In this document: in pieces, positions 20,917 to 32,900 of the stretch
How positions within the stretch are numbered: position 1 is the stretch's first letter
Layout: every line of letters starts with the position of its first letter
Assembly (NCBI GenBank): GCA_905221605.1
Contig: CAJNDS010001112.1
Coordinates: forward strand, 1,519,972 to 1,583,971
Source: Symbiodinium natans
Lineage: Eukaryota; Sar; Dinophyceae; Suessiales; Symbiodiniaceae
Length of the DNA: 64,000 bases
Direction of reading: 5' to 3'
Notes under the pieces: model-generated
The model's input: the letters and a program-made list of their open reading frames with translations, nothing else
What the model was told of the DNA's origin: nothing
The model's database searches: none
Translations under genes and position numbers: made by a program

Positions 20917-23900
20917 TTAGAAATTTGGATGCTAGCCCCATCCGGCCCAAACCCTGAGTGCGAAATGGTAGCAATGCAATCACCCGCGGCTTGAAGAAGT
21001 CCTGAGCCGCTGTGCATGAAAACCCTTTGCCCTGTAATTTCCAAACCAGCGTCTGGGCTTTTTTCCGGCTGGTTCTTAGTAGGGAACCCTAGATATACCG
21101 TTTCAGGGATTATATAGGAGGTTCTTAGTAGGGAATGAGGGAATTAGGGTCCTATCTAATCCCTTAAACGGTATAGTAAGGGTTCCTTACTAAGAACCAG
21201 CCAGTTTTAGGGTCTGCTCGGTCCGAGGACTGGGTGCAAAAGGGGGAACACGCCCCAAACCTTCGAACCCTAAACCTGCGAACCAGAGCCTCGCCCCGGC
21301 ATGTCCACTAATCCCTAGTAGTAGAGTAGGTAGCCGTTAACCTTGTTGGGGTAGTATAATCCCTTATAATCCCAAAGGTTAACCTTTAATTTTCCCAGGT
21401 TACTGGACAATTAAGAATCAACCCGAAGACCTGCGCCTTGCCTGAGCCCTGCAATCAGAACGGTAGGTTTGAACAGAATGTCTTAACTTTTATTACCCTC
21501 AATGCTCTATATAATCCTTCTAAAGACATGAATAAGTAAATATAAATAAATAAATATATATATATATATACACACATGTATGTCTTGTGTATACGGCCCC
21601 CAGACCTACCCCCAGTGAACCCTAAGACCCGGCAAGGCATGTGGCACCTGCACGCGCGCGACCACCTCACTCGGCACTTCAACGGGCTCTGGGTGGGCAG
21701 CGGGGCCATGTGCACCTCGCTGGGAGACATCGGGTTTAGGGTTTAGGGTTTAGGGTTTAGGATTTAGGGTTTAGGGTGCTGGGAGAAAGCTAGCATAGGG
21801 GTCGGAAGAATTACGAACAGCATTCCCTTCTGATCCCTACATGATTACACCAGAATTGCCCCCCAAAAGCCCTATTCTAGTTACTAAGGCCCCTATAGTA
21901 TCACCCGTTTTTTCTCGCACAGGCTGCTCGAGCCAATAAGTGCCTAAGTGGGGGGGGGGGGGGGGGGGGGGGGGAGAGCCTTGAAGATCCCCCGCAAGGC
22001 ACCCAGGACCTCTTCTTAACCTTCATGTCCCACACATAGCTTAGGGATTCTTGGGAATTTAGTTTTTTTTGGGTACTGTATTTCCTAAGAAACAGCGAAA
22101 GTTAAAATTGTTGCTAGGGTTCCAAGTTCAGTATAGATAGGGGGGTCTGGTATTTGGGAGGGTATGCTGCTGCTGTACTTCGTGTGCATAGTTGGCATGA
22201 CTAGCTCAAAGTGATGTGATGCGCGTGGTAGCCCTAAACCCTATAGACCCCAAAAGCCTCAGCAATCCCCGCCTACTTTTCGTGCCCTTGCGTAGCAAGA
22301 CCCTCAGGGATGGAACGGCAGAGAGGGAGAGAGAAGCCTCAGAAACCTAAACCCTGACCCCGATATCGAAGATATCGAGGCATGATGCGACAGTGCGAGG
22401 TTCAGGCTGGTTCTTCTCTCTTTCCGGTTTGGGGTTTGGGGTTTAGGGTGCAGCGGCCCATGTACCTCAAGAGTAAGAATGGAAGCTAGTCAGGGTTTGG
22501 GATTTAGAGTCTTCTCCTCCGCCTTTCTTCTTTTCTTACTGCTAGTGTTAGTACAGGGAGTGAATGCATTGCAAAGGGTGTACTTCTACATGCAGGATGC
22601 GGGGTTTTTGTGTGCTTTTCATGTGAGGTTTGAGGCATCTGTGTATGTCCAACGTCACCTCTGAGGTTCGGATCTTGTAACATCTTGGGTGTAGGACTTT
22701 TTTGTGTTTAGATCTTAGGTACCGCGTATATCCCCTGTATAATCTTTCAAGGAACTATACAGGGCAACCTACGAACTCCCGAGTTCCCTTTACTAAAGTC
22801 CAGTAAGGTTTACGTTCTAGAAGCCCGTCTATCCATGTAGTCTCGGACGCTTTTCATTTTCAGGTTTTGAGCTTTTTTTTGGGTCGGGGGGGGGGGGGGG
22901 AGGGGAGCTTTGAGGGCTTCTCGGTTGAAAAATGTAACCTCACTTCATTCCCTCCAGAAAGCCCCAAAACCCTAACGACCCACAAGCTCTCAAATCCCCA
23001 AACCCCTAGCCCAATGCCGCAAACTCGCCCGCAACGTTAGGTGAGGGCGGGTGAGGGGGGGCGGGGTGTTGCAGTGTCAATAAATTGCCGGTGCTTCGAT
23101 TATGCATATTTGTTGGTGAGCCTATGAGCTCACCTGATTCCGTGGAAGTGAAGCTTCGTTCAGCTAGGTGGGACAACACTTGTAAACCCAAAAACCCTCA
23201 TGAGCCCTAAAAACAGCCTCTCCTAAACCCTCAACCCAAACCGTCCAGCTATGCGGCAAAAGCACCCTGAAAATCCTGAGCCCTGAACCCTAAACCCGAA
23301 ACCCTAACCCCCAAACCCTAGCGAGGTGGACAACCCGGACCAGCGCATCGACCAAGACGTGGACGAGTTCGTGGGCTCCACCCGTGAGCTCCCAGCCTTG
23401 GTTTAGGGTTTAGGGTTTAGGGTTTAGGGTTTAGGGTTTAGGGTTTAGGGTTTTAGGGTTCAGGGTTTGGGGTTTGGGGTTTAGGGTTTAGGGTTTGGGC
23501 TTCAGGGTTTGGGGTTTAGGGTTTTGGGAGAGAGGGTTGGGTTTAGAGTTTAGGGTTGAGGTTTTAGGGTTTAGGGTTTAGCGTTAAGGGTTTAGGGCTA
23601 GGGTTTAGGGGTTCTTGAGAGAGTCCAGTTTGAAACGGTTTGAAGCCTTCATTTGGGCTTGGGTTTTCGGATGTAGGATTTTGTTATTAATTTTCAAAAC
23701 ACCTTGCTATCTCGGGCTTAGCTCCAGGTTCAAGAGGGCTTCTTCGCGAAAGTGCATCGTGTAAGTGGATGCTAAGCCTCGGAAAGACATGGTCATACGA
23801 CGAGGATGTGCAATCCCTAAACCCTAAACCTTTAGTTCCCCCAGGATGCTGGACAACTAAGCTTCAGGCTTAGGATGCCTTTGAAACTTTGCACTCTTTG

Positions 23901-26900
23901 GGTTAAAGGGTTCCCTATTCACGTAAGCAACCCCCCCCCCCCCCCCCCAAAAAAAAAAAAAAAAAGTTTAGGGTGTCGCGCTTAGGGCTTAGAATAAGCC
24001 ACATATCGGAGCCAGCTGACATGCAGAGTATGGGCTTAAAAGGGCTTATTATGGTTCCTGGGCTAGCAAGTTAGCCTTAACTGGGTTTGGAGTACTATAC
24101 GTTAACAATTTTTATTGGTTCTGGGTTCCTATTTTTGCTCCTTGTTATCTAAAAAGTATATGCTTTTTTCCAGGGTCTACTCCAAAGCTAAGTTAAGACG
24201 CCTTTGTCAAGCCTCAAGCCATAAACGCTCGCAATCGTCGAAGGCTCTTCTTTGGAGGTCTCGGCTCCCTGGTGAGGCGGGTTTTCAGGGTTTTGGGGTT
24301 CGGGGTTTAGGGTTTAGGGGGTTAAGGGCTTTAGGGTTTAGGGTTTGTTTAGGGTGCATATAGGGCTCACGGTCTCAGATCCTTCTTGGCAAGTCTGAGT
24401 GTTATGTGGATCTATCGTCAGGTGTTCCTTGTTGTGGTTCGTGCCGTCTTTGCCAGTCCCTGTATGGAAGGGACTGCATGTGCATGGATTTGTGCCGAAC
24501 AAAATTGCGGCAGGGGGATGTGTAGGCCAATGCCTGCTGGAAAGCAATCCTAGCCCAAGAATGCAAAGTTTGCATAGTTTTTATTATTTTCCCAACCCAT
24601 TTCTGCCTCAAATCCAAGACAGCCCATGAAGCTTATTTAAAAATCGTACTCAAAAGGAAACCTTCTTTGGGCTAGGGTATTCAGCCCCTAAGAGAGGGTT
24701 CTCGTGAGGCTGGCCATCTACTTCCCGATCTTGCTGCGCTCAGCGCCGCCGCCACTTCTAGGCGCCCGGACTTTATGCCACCTCGCCGCGCCTGCACGCC
24801 CTGGACCCCTAGAAGCTTTGGGGAACCGTGGGGCGTTGTTGAGCCCCAAAACCCTCTCAACCCGAAGCCCGAAGCCCGAGGCCCTAATTAAGCCCTAAGC
24901 CCTACAACGAAGGAGAGATAAAGAGCAGATGTTGTCTCAGGTAACTTTAGGCTTGCGACCGCCATTTTTTACCCCTCTTAAGCAAACTAGGGTTTAGGGT
25001 TCGGGGTTTAGGGTTTCTGGGGCCTCAATCCCAGTGTGACGGTTGAGGGTTTAGGGTTTCGGGTTGAGGTGAAAGTGTAGCAAGTCGACGAAGCTCTACT
25101 TTGTATCCTCGCTCAGAGAATTGCCTCAGGCTTCGTGCTCGTTTGGCCTGTCTTCGGGGCAGTCGTGACTCACAAGCCCCTGGCCCCCAAGTTGGCACAG
25201 GGTTTCGGGGTGTACGGTTTAGGATTTATTTAGGGTTTCTCGGGTTGATGTTTCCTGTTTCAACACTCAACGAGGGAGCCCGGATGCAAGCAAAAGGGTT
25301 TAGGGCTTTTCTAGGGTTTGCTTAGTACACCCTACGAACCCAGAGGAAAGGTTCCTTCCTACTGGGCTGTTCCAGAAGAAGCTACCTGGTTGCCCTGCCC
25401 ACTGATGCCTAAGGGCTGGCCATATTATCCCGACAGCCCCCTCCCCCCCCCCCACCGACCCCCACCCCCCTCTCCTCCCCCCCCTCCCCTACATACTTGT
25501 TCTTGTGCGGGGATTTCGTTCTGGCTTTGCGTGCCTTGCCAGTAGAGGGTGCGCGAACCGCGCCAGCGCTCGGACCCCTGTAAACCCTAAACCCTAACCC
25601 CTCAACCCAAGGATCGGGCGGAGCCTTGTGCCCCTGTCTTTGGCCGGTGAGTCTGCGAACGCCAACTTCCGCTCGGAGCTGGTGCATGCGCGAGACAAGG
25701 CACCTTGGCTTTCCGCCCAAAGGGTACCCCTCCCCTACGACTTCAGGTCTTTGACCCTAAACCCTAAACCCTAAACCCTATACCCTATACCCTAAACCCT
25801 ATAAACCCTAAACCCTGTAGGGGTTTGGGGCAGGTTTGAGTGAACCCAGGAGAGAAGTAGCTGGGCTTTGGAGAAAAAAAGGCAAGCCAGGGTCTCGCAT
25901 GTTTCTGTAGGGTTCGGATAGGAGGTTGGTGTTCATAGTTCCGTGAAGAAAGCCTATACTTCCTTGCTGGCTAAGGGCAACTGAGGGTCCAGGGTGGACC
26001 ATGGTGAAACCCTACACCTTTGTAGACAGGTCACCGTGCTGTGTGTGGTTTTGGTTAGCAATGGCGGAGCAAAAAGACACCTTCTAGGACTCAGAGTAGG
26101 CCTTTTTCGAATGTAGAAGCCCCTTCAAACCAAATAGGGCACCCTTTTTTGTTCTCGGGCTACGTACTCTGGGTCTAGCACCCCGGATCCACGAATTGCT
26201 GAAGACCCCCTCCCCCCAAAAAAAAATGACACATTCTCCCTTACAATAACCTTATAGGGGTAATTCAGGTACTATCTTTTTTTTGGGGGGGTTTAGGGGG
26301 GGGAGTTCTGGTTCTCAAGCAAATAGTAGCGATGGGCATGGAGGCGGAGAGTCTGGCACTGCTGCAGGCAGGACCGCAGTTGGCAGAGACGCCTTGAGCT
26401 GAAAGGGGTGTAGGGTTTAGGGGTTTAGGGGGTTTAGGGGGTTTAGGGGTTCGGGGTTTAGGGTTTGGGGTTTAGGGGTTTAGGGTTGAGGGTTTCAGGC
26501 GGTTTTAGAGGGTTTAGCGCGTTCATCTGGCTGCAAAAAAGCGTCTTGGGTTCAGGGTTCAGGGCACTGTGGCATTGTGCTTCCTTGTCAGTTTCATGGG
26601 CTTGGGGTTGACAGGGCTTGGGATCGAATTCGAACCCTGCGCGCACGTGTGTACCTAGAAGGGATACATGATGTTTTGGGCTCCACGTATATCTTCAGAC
26701 TATGGAGGAAACACACAAAACACACATTTTTTTACCAAGATCCTCGATCTTCAACTTCATAAAGCACATGAAGCGCTTTGCGCTTCATAGGTTCTTGATG
26801 AGCATCGATTTTTTCTGGAAGCAACCCTGAACCCTTAAGCATCCATGTCCTGCAGAGCCGAAGCCCGAGACCCTGCACCACCTCAACCCTGTAAGCCCTA

Positions 26901-29900
26901 CGGACGCCTAGAATGCCCTGAATCCTGGGACCCCTACACTCGAACCCCTAAACCCTTAAACCTTTCGGCCTCCGGCTTGACCTGGTCTTTTCGCCCTTTT
27001 TCCTGTCTTTTTTTTCTCACTCACGACGGAGCGTATTGCATCCCCGCAGTGTGGTTGTCAGCGGCGGGAGGCAAAAAGTTACCCTAAACCTTAACCTTAA
27101 CCCTAAACCACGAATACCGAACAAAAACGAACCTTAAACCTCCTAAAAAGCTCCCCTCCCCCCCTCCTCTCCCCCCTCCAACCCCCCCTTCCCACCCTAA
27201 ATCCTAAACCTCTAAACCTCTAAACCTCTGCACCCTAAACCCTAAACCCTAAACCCTAAACCCTAACCCAAAACCCTAAACCCTAACCCCCTCCCCCCCC
27301 TGTAGCGACTGAGGAGCCTCCAGGAGCGATTCGAGGTCATGAAGCGCGTGGCCTACGCAGAGTTCGACATCACCAAGCGAGCTGGCCCTGACACGAAGCG
27401 TAGGTTCTTCTGAGTTCTTTATTATGATCATGAATCCGATTATTAATATCACTATTTTTGTTTATGGTTATGATTGTTCTTATCATTAGTATTGCTGCTG
27501 TCTTTTTTTTTGGGGGGGGGGGGGGGGGGGGCGGGAAGGAGGGGGTTGAGGTTTTTGTGGGCTCTTTGCAAAACAATCTTTGCTGTTATTCGTTAGGTGC
27601 TTTATCGTTTAAGGCGCATAAGGCTCATGCGGCTTCTTGGGCTTCAGAGTTAATCATTCATACCGGCTAGTTGTCTTGCAATTCGGCCCTGAGCCCCAAA
27701 CCTCAAGCCTCGAAGCATCGGAGTCCCGTAAAGCCACTGCGGTGACTTGCCTGCGGTGAGTCTGGCCAGCTACTTCGAGGTTCATGGGCACTGATAATGT
27801 CAACTATATGTTTGCTTAAAGCCTACATAGAGGACTTAGGGGGCTTTGGGGTAAACAGAACAGTTTTTTAGTACCCTGGACCTCCAAGAAGGGGATCCAG
27901 GACACGCTCTGGCCTTTCTTCGGTTTGCCGAGGTTTCTGAACTTCTTCAAGATGATGCGCCTGAGTCTCCAACTGGCTACTATCTGCTGAAGAAGCCCCC
28001 AAAAAATAAAGCATGAACAAAATCAATGTACTTATTTATACATACGTACATGTATGTATGTATGCATGTATGTATGTATGTATGTATGTAGGCACGTGTG
28101 TGTGTGTGTGAATGATGTGTGTATGTGTGTATGCGTGTATGTGTGTATGTGTGTATGTGTGTTGTAGTAAAATGATAATAGTAAGAATAGCGATAAAGCA
28201 TGCTTCCTTATAAGTGCAAAATGTCATTATCTTTTGTTTGTTGTGGGTTCTGAAGCGAATTGTAGCTAGACAGCCGATGTCCGAATGTTTCTTGTGCGCC
28301 GGTCTTTGGCAAGTTGCTTGAGTTGAGGTTTTTTGGGGATCACTAGGACCCGGAGTAGGCCCATATTTCCTTTTTTCAGGCTTGGGGTTCCCTTATAATC
28401 CCCTTAAAACCAAAACGGGTACCCTGTTTATTCCTAGGTGAATTGAGAACGCAACGCTTACTTGCCCACCAGAGTGATGTCACGCCAACGTGTCTAAACC
28501 CTTTTAGGGTTTAGGGCTTAGGGCTTAGGGCTTAGGGCTTAGGGTTTAGGGTTTAGGGTTTAGGGTTTAGGGTCATGGTTTCAGTGCTTCTGGTAACCTA
28601 CAAGGTACGAGGAGTATGGGACCGTGGTGCCTTTCGTGCTGCTGGCACCTGCCTACTTCACGGGTGCGCTGGATCTTGGCCAGCTAATGCAGCCACTCAG
28701 CTACAGGTTTAGGGTTTAGGGTTTAGGGGTTAGGGGTTAGGGGTTAGGGGTTAGGATTTAGGACGGGGTTGTTTGGGATGTTCCCCCTTATCCTCACAGT
28801 TCTTACTAGGGATTAAAACATGGGGTACTATAATCCCTATTAAGGACTGTTCGCATGAGGGGGAACCATCCCAGGGGGTTGTTTACAAGAATGAGGCCCT
28901 GTTCGGGTGGGGCCTTGAAGCACTGTGTATCGATACCCAAAGAGCCCAATATCCCTTAATTAGGGGATATTGCTTAATTTGATTTAAGGTATATTCCTTA
29001 ATTAAGACGCCCCCCCCCCCCCCCCCCCCCAAACCTCCATCTAAGTAGGGCTTACAAGGTTCATGAACCCTGAACCCTAAACCTTAAACCCTAAACCTGC
29101 CTTCCGAGGTTGCGCATGATCGTCGAGCGGGTGTCGGCAAGTCTCACCTTCCCGGTGGCTGCGTACGAGCAGGTTGGCAGAAGTTTAGGTTTCGGGTTTT
29201 AGGGGATTCAGGGTTCAGGTTTAGGGTTTAGGGTTTCCGGGTTTTAGGGTTTTAGGGGTTCAGGGTTTCAGGGTTCAGGGTTCAGGGTTTAGGGTTTAGG
29301 GTGTAGGGGTCAAAACAAAAACGGAACTGCTTGCTGGGGCTTCTAGGATTTGGTTTTTATAGCCTTCTGGATTTTGAAGGGCATTAGGATGTAAACCCTA
29401 AACCCTAAACCTTTACCCCCGCATTGCCGTGGCTAGTCGGGTGGCAAAAAAACCCTAAAGGAGCGGGTGCTTGTGTGCGCGCAGTGCGGGTGGCGAAACC
29501 GTAAACCCTAAACCCCCTCTCTCAAGCGTTCAGGGCAACCTCTCTCACTTGTGTCAAGTCCAAACCAGAGTCAGTCAACCCGGATCACTCCAAGGTTAGG
29601 GTTTAGGGTTTAGGGTTTAGGGTTTAGGGTTTAGGGTTTAGGGTTTAGGGTTTAGGGTTTAGGGTAGAGCTTGCAAGATCCGTATTCAAGAGTAGAGGAG
29701 GTCAGCAACTTTCCAAGTTTGCCGCGGGGGGTCCTGGCTGGCCTCAGCGCTCGAGGGCCGGAATGGAAGACTTGGACCAGTAGAAGGGCGCGCTTGTTCC
29801 GTCCCCCTAAACCCTGAACCCTAAACCCGAAACCCTAAACCCCAAACCCCAAACCCCAAACCCCAAACCCCAAACCCCAAACCCCAAACCCCAAACCCCC

Positions 29901-32900
29901 CCCCCCCCCCCCCCCCCCCCTTCGCACCTTGGGGAGGCGGTGGGCTGGCGAGTGGCCGCCAACCGCTTGGCTGCGCTCCAGGCTGCACCTTTCTCTCGTC
30001 AGCCCTGGACGCCTGTAACACTTTGTCATAGTGGGTAGCATGTTTGATTTTAAGGGCAAGACCAGTGACATTTATAGGGGACACATCAGACTTGAATAGT
30101 ATTAAGTTAAACTCAACAAGGGATAGAAGCTCAACTTTTAATACTATCCCAACCATGAACTAGCACAGCCGCCCGATGAAGCAAGGATGGCATGTCACAT
30201 GTAGTTTGGATGCAATGCACAAGGACTCAGTAACCCTCAGAATCCTAGCCGCTGCCTCCATATCAGGAGATGGTTTCCGCGTACTAAGTACCGGCCGCTA
30301 AGTCTAGGATGCCCAGTAGTACCCTTATTCCCTTTTTGGGGAGTTTAGGTTCCCTTATAATCCCCCTTAAGCAAAAAAGGGCACCCTTTTTAAGCCTTGG
30401 TTACTGGGCAGCCTAGAAGTCGTGGTCCACATGATGCCAGATCCTTGAGAGTTCATGGCACAGGCCCAGGCTGTGTCGGTGGCTGCGCCGTCTCGGGCGT
30501 CACCGCCACCCCCACCAGGGTCTCCAGCGCTGTCCGCAGAGGACGAGTCAACCTGAATGAAGGTCTTGCGGGGTTTAGGGTTTAAAATTAGGGTTTAGGG
30601 TGTAAGGATCTGTGATGTCCCCCTAATGTGCAGAGCGCGCGTGCGAAGAGGACTGTGATCGAGTTTTCAAACCTGCTAATCCTCTGGCCTCGGAGCGCTC
30701 CACAGGACCTGGCGGTGCTGACACCAGAGGGCAGGCTGGAGGGGGGAGCTTGAAAAGTATACTCCGCAGTTAACTTGTTGTGGGGGCTATAGAACCTACG
30801 AATTTGCAGGGTTACTTGCTTCACCCGGCAAGCCGCCATAGGTGCCAATTTGGAGTTCACGTTTGAACTTTAAAGCGTTCAACAGCCAAGCTGGCAATGC
30901 CACAGCCAATCTTTAAAATCCGCCATGGTCGGGATTGAGCCAAAAACAAGAAAGCAATCCAAAAAGCACACGCTTTGCTCGGCTCAAGCTGCCCATTTTG
31001 GGTTCTCTGTGCTTGCTCTTTCGACCGCCTCCACGCCGAAGTCTTCGAGAAGCCATGGTGCGCAGAACGTCTCGACGATCGGCGGCTATGGCGGCAGCCA
31101 TGCTCGCGGCCTGCCTGTGCATTTTCTCCCCAAGCCTCAGCTTCTCCAGCGATGAGGCCAAGGATCAGCTCGAGAAGACCGTGAAGGTTTGGAAGCAGCC
31201 GCATGCCATCCGCGTGGCGGGGTCCAGGTTTGCAGTGGACACGATCTCCCAGGGTGCGCCGCAGTGGCAGGTGCGGGCCACGGAAGCCAACGGCTCCACG
31301 GCTCTCTTTGCCGCGCGCGAAGATGGGGGCAGCGTCGTCTACGGTGTGAACTATGACTCGGCGAGGAGCGCCTACAAGCCGCCACACGGGGCGCGGGTGG
31401 CCTTCGCCGCCGCAGGCGAGGAGGGCAGCGACGCGGACTGGACGGTGCAGCTGGACGGGAAGGGCAGCGCACCCCGGCGCTTGGCCGTGTCCGGCAAGGG
31501 CGCGGACATGATCTACGATGCCACTTTGGCGGTCGAGAAGCCTCTAGGCCAAGGAGTCTCTGGGCTTGCCGCCGTGGACATGAAGAGGCGCCCGGATGCC
31601 GAGAGCATGCTGCCCAACTGGATCAAGCCCAGCTTTGGCGCGAAGTACCAGACAGGCAACACAGAATACAGGGCAGCAGTTTTCCCGGACGTGCAGCAGG
31701 GCGTCAACGAGTCTCTTGGTGTATCTTTTGACTGGGAGGCCTTGATGAAGGGCCGTCTGGAGGGATGGAGCTCCAAGCAGGGCGGAAAGATCCTCACAAG
31801 GGATCCCCAGTACAACGTGCGGCTCAATTCGGAAGGATTGCAGGCTCGGGTCCTGGCTCCGGCGAAGCTGGGCACGGCTTTCGGCCTGGGTGCCGTTATG
31901 GACCGGCAGGGGGCATACGACGTCGAAGGCTTTGCGGAGTGGAAGGGCGAGCGCCAGGTCGCCAAGGGCGTCAAGCTCGATGCCAACATCAAGGGCGCGG
32001 CCAAGCGTGGAGAGGTGCAGATCCAGCCCCTGGGCACGGGAGTCACCCTCGACATCGGCACCCTGGCGCCCAAGCTCGCGGCCGAAGGCTCCACCCTGGC
32101 GCTCCAGAGCCGCTACAAGTTCGGCATGTCAAGGCCGGCCCTGGCTGCAGCCATGGCCCTGACCCCAGCCAAAGTGCCGGAGCTGCAGGCCATGGCGCTC
32201 GCATCCAAGAGCTCAGAGGACGGGGAGCTCTCCAGCTCCGTGCGGGTGACGGCCTCCCAGCTTCGGGGCGTGGACGCCCGCTATGAGATGAGATCCTACG
32301 GGTCCAAGGTGCGTCAGGCAGCAGAGATCAGGTCTGCGGGTTGGTCTAAACATGCCTTGTTCCACTTTTTTCCTCTAAACCCTATAAACCCTAAACCCTA
32401 AACCCCAAACCCTAAACCCTAAACCCTAAACCCTAAACCCTAATCAAGTGAAGACCCTCTCCTATCAAGAGCAGGTCTCCCCGTGTGGACTTCAACGATG
32501 GAAGCTACCTCCGCCTGACCGGCAAGGCCTACAAAGGCTTCGTAGCCCAGTGGTGCCCTTTTTCCCTTTTTTTCGGGGGTTTAGGCTTTATAGGGTTTAG
32601 GGTTTAGGGTTTAGGGTTGAGGGTTTAGGGTTTAGGGCTACTAAGAAGGCGAAGAGTTTGGCGAGAAGCCCCGCGTGCAGCTGGGCGTCCAGTACGAGGG
32701 CAAGCTCAATGTCCTGGGGAGGACCTCTTGCTTGATTGTGCTGGATGCGTACATGCCAAAACTTAAAGTCCCTACCTACCACCTGATCTATCTATGCAGC
32801 AGTCCATCCATGTGTGCTTGTGTGCATCTCTCTCTATCTCTCTCTCTCTCCCCCTCTCTCTCTCTCTCTTTCTTTCTTTCTCTCTCGCCATCTGGCAATA

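Noticed and set aside
30979-30987. GGCTCAAG shortly upstream of the nested gene, a possible spliced-leader relic
   Set aside because: Only eight bases match; too short to claim.
31513-32094. Minus-strand frame of 193 codons opposite the nested gene
   Set aside because: High-GC third positions on the plus strand produce it; the plus strand has the signal peptide and spliced continuation.
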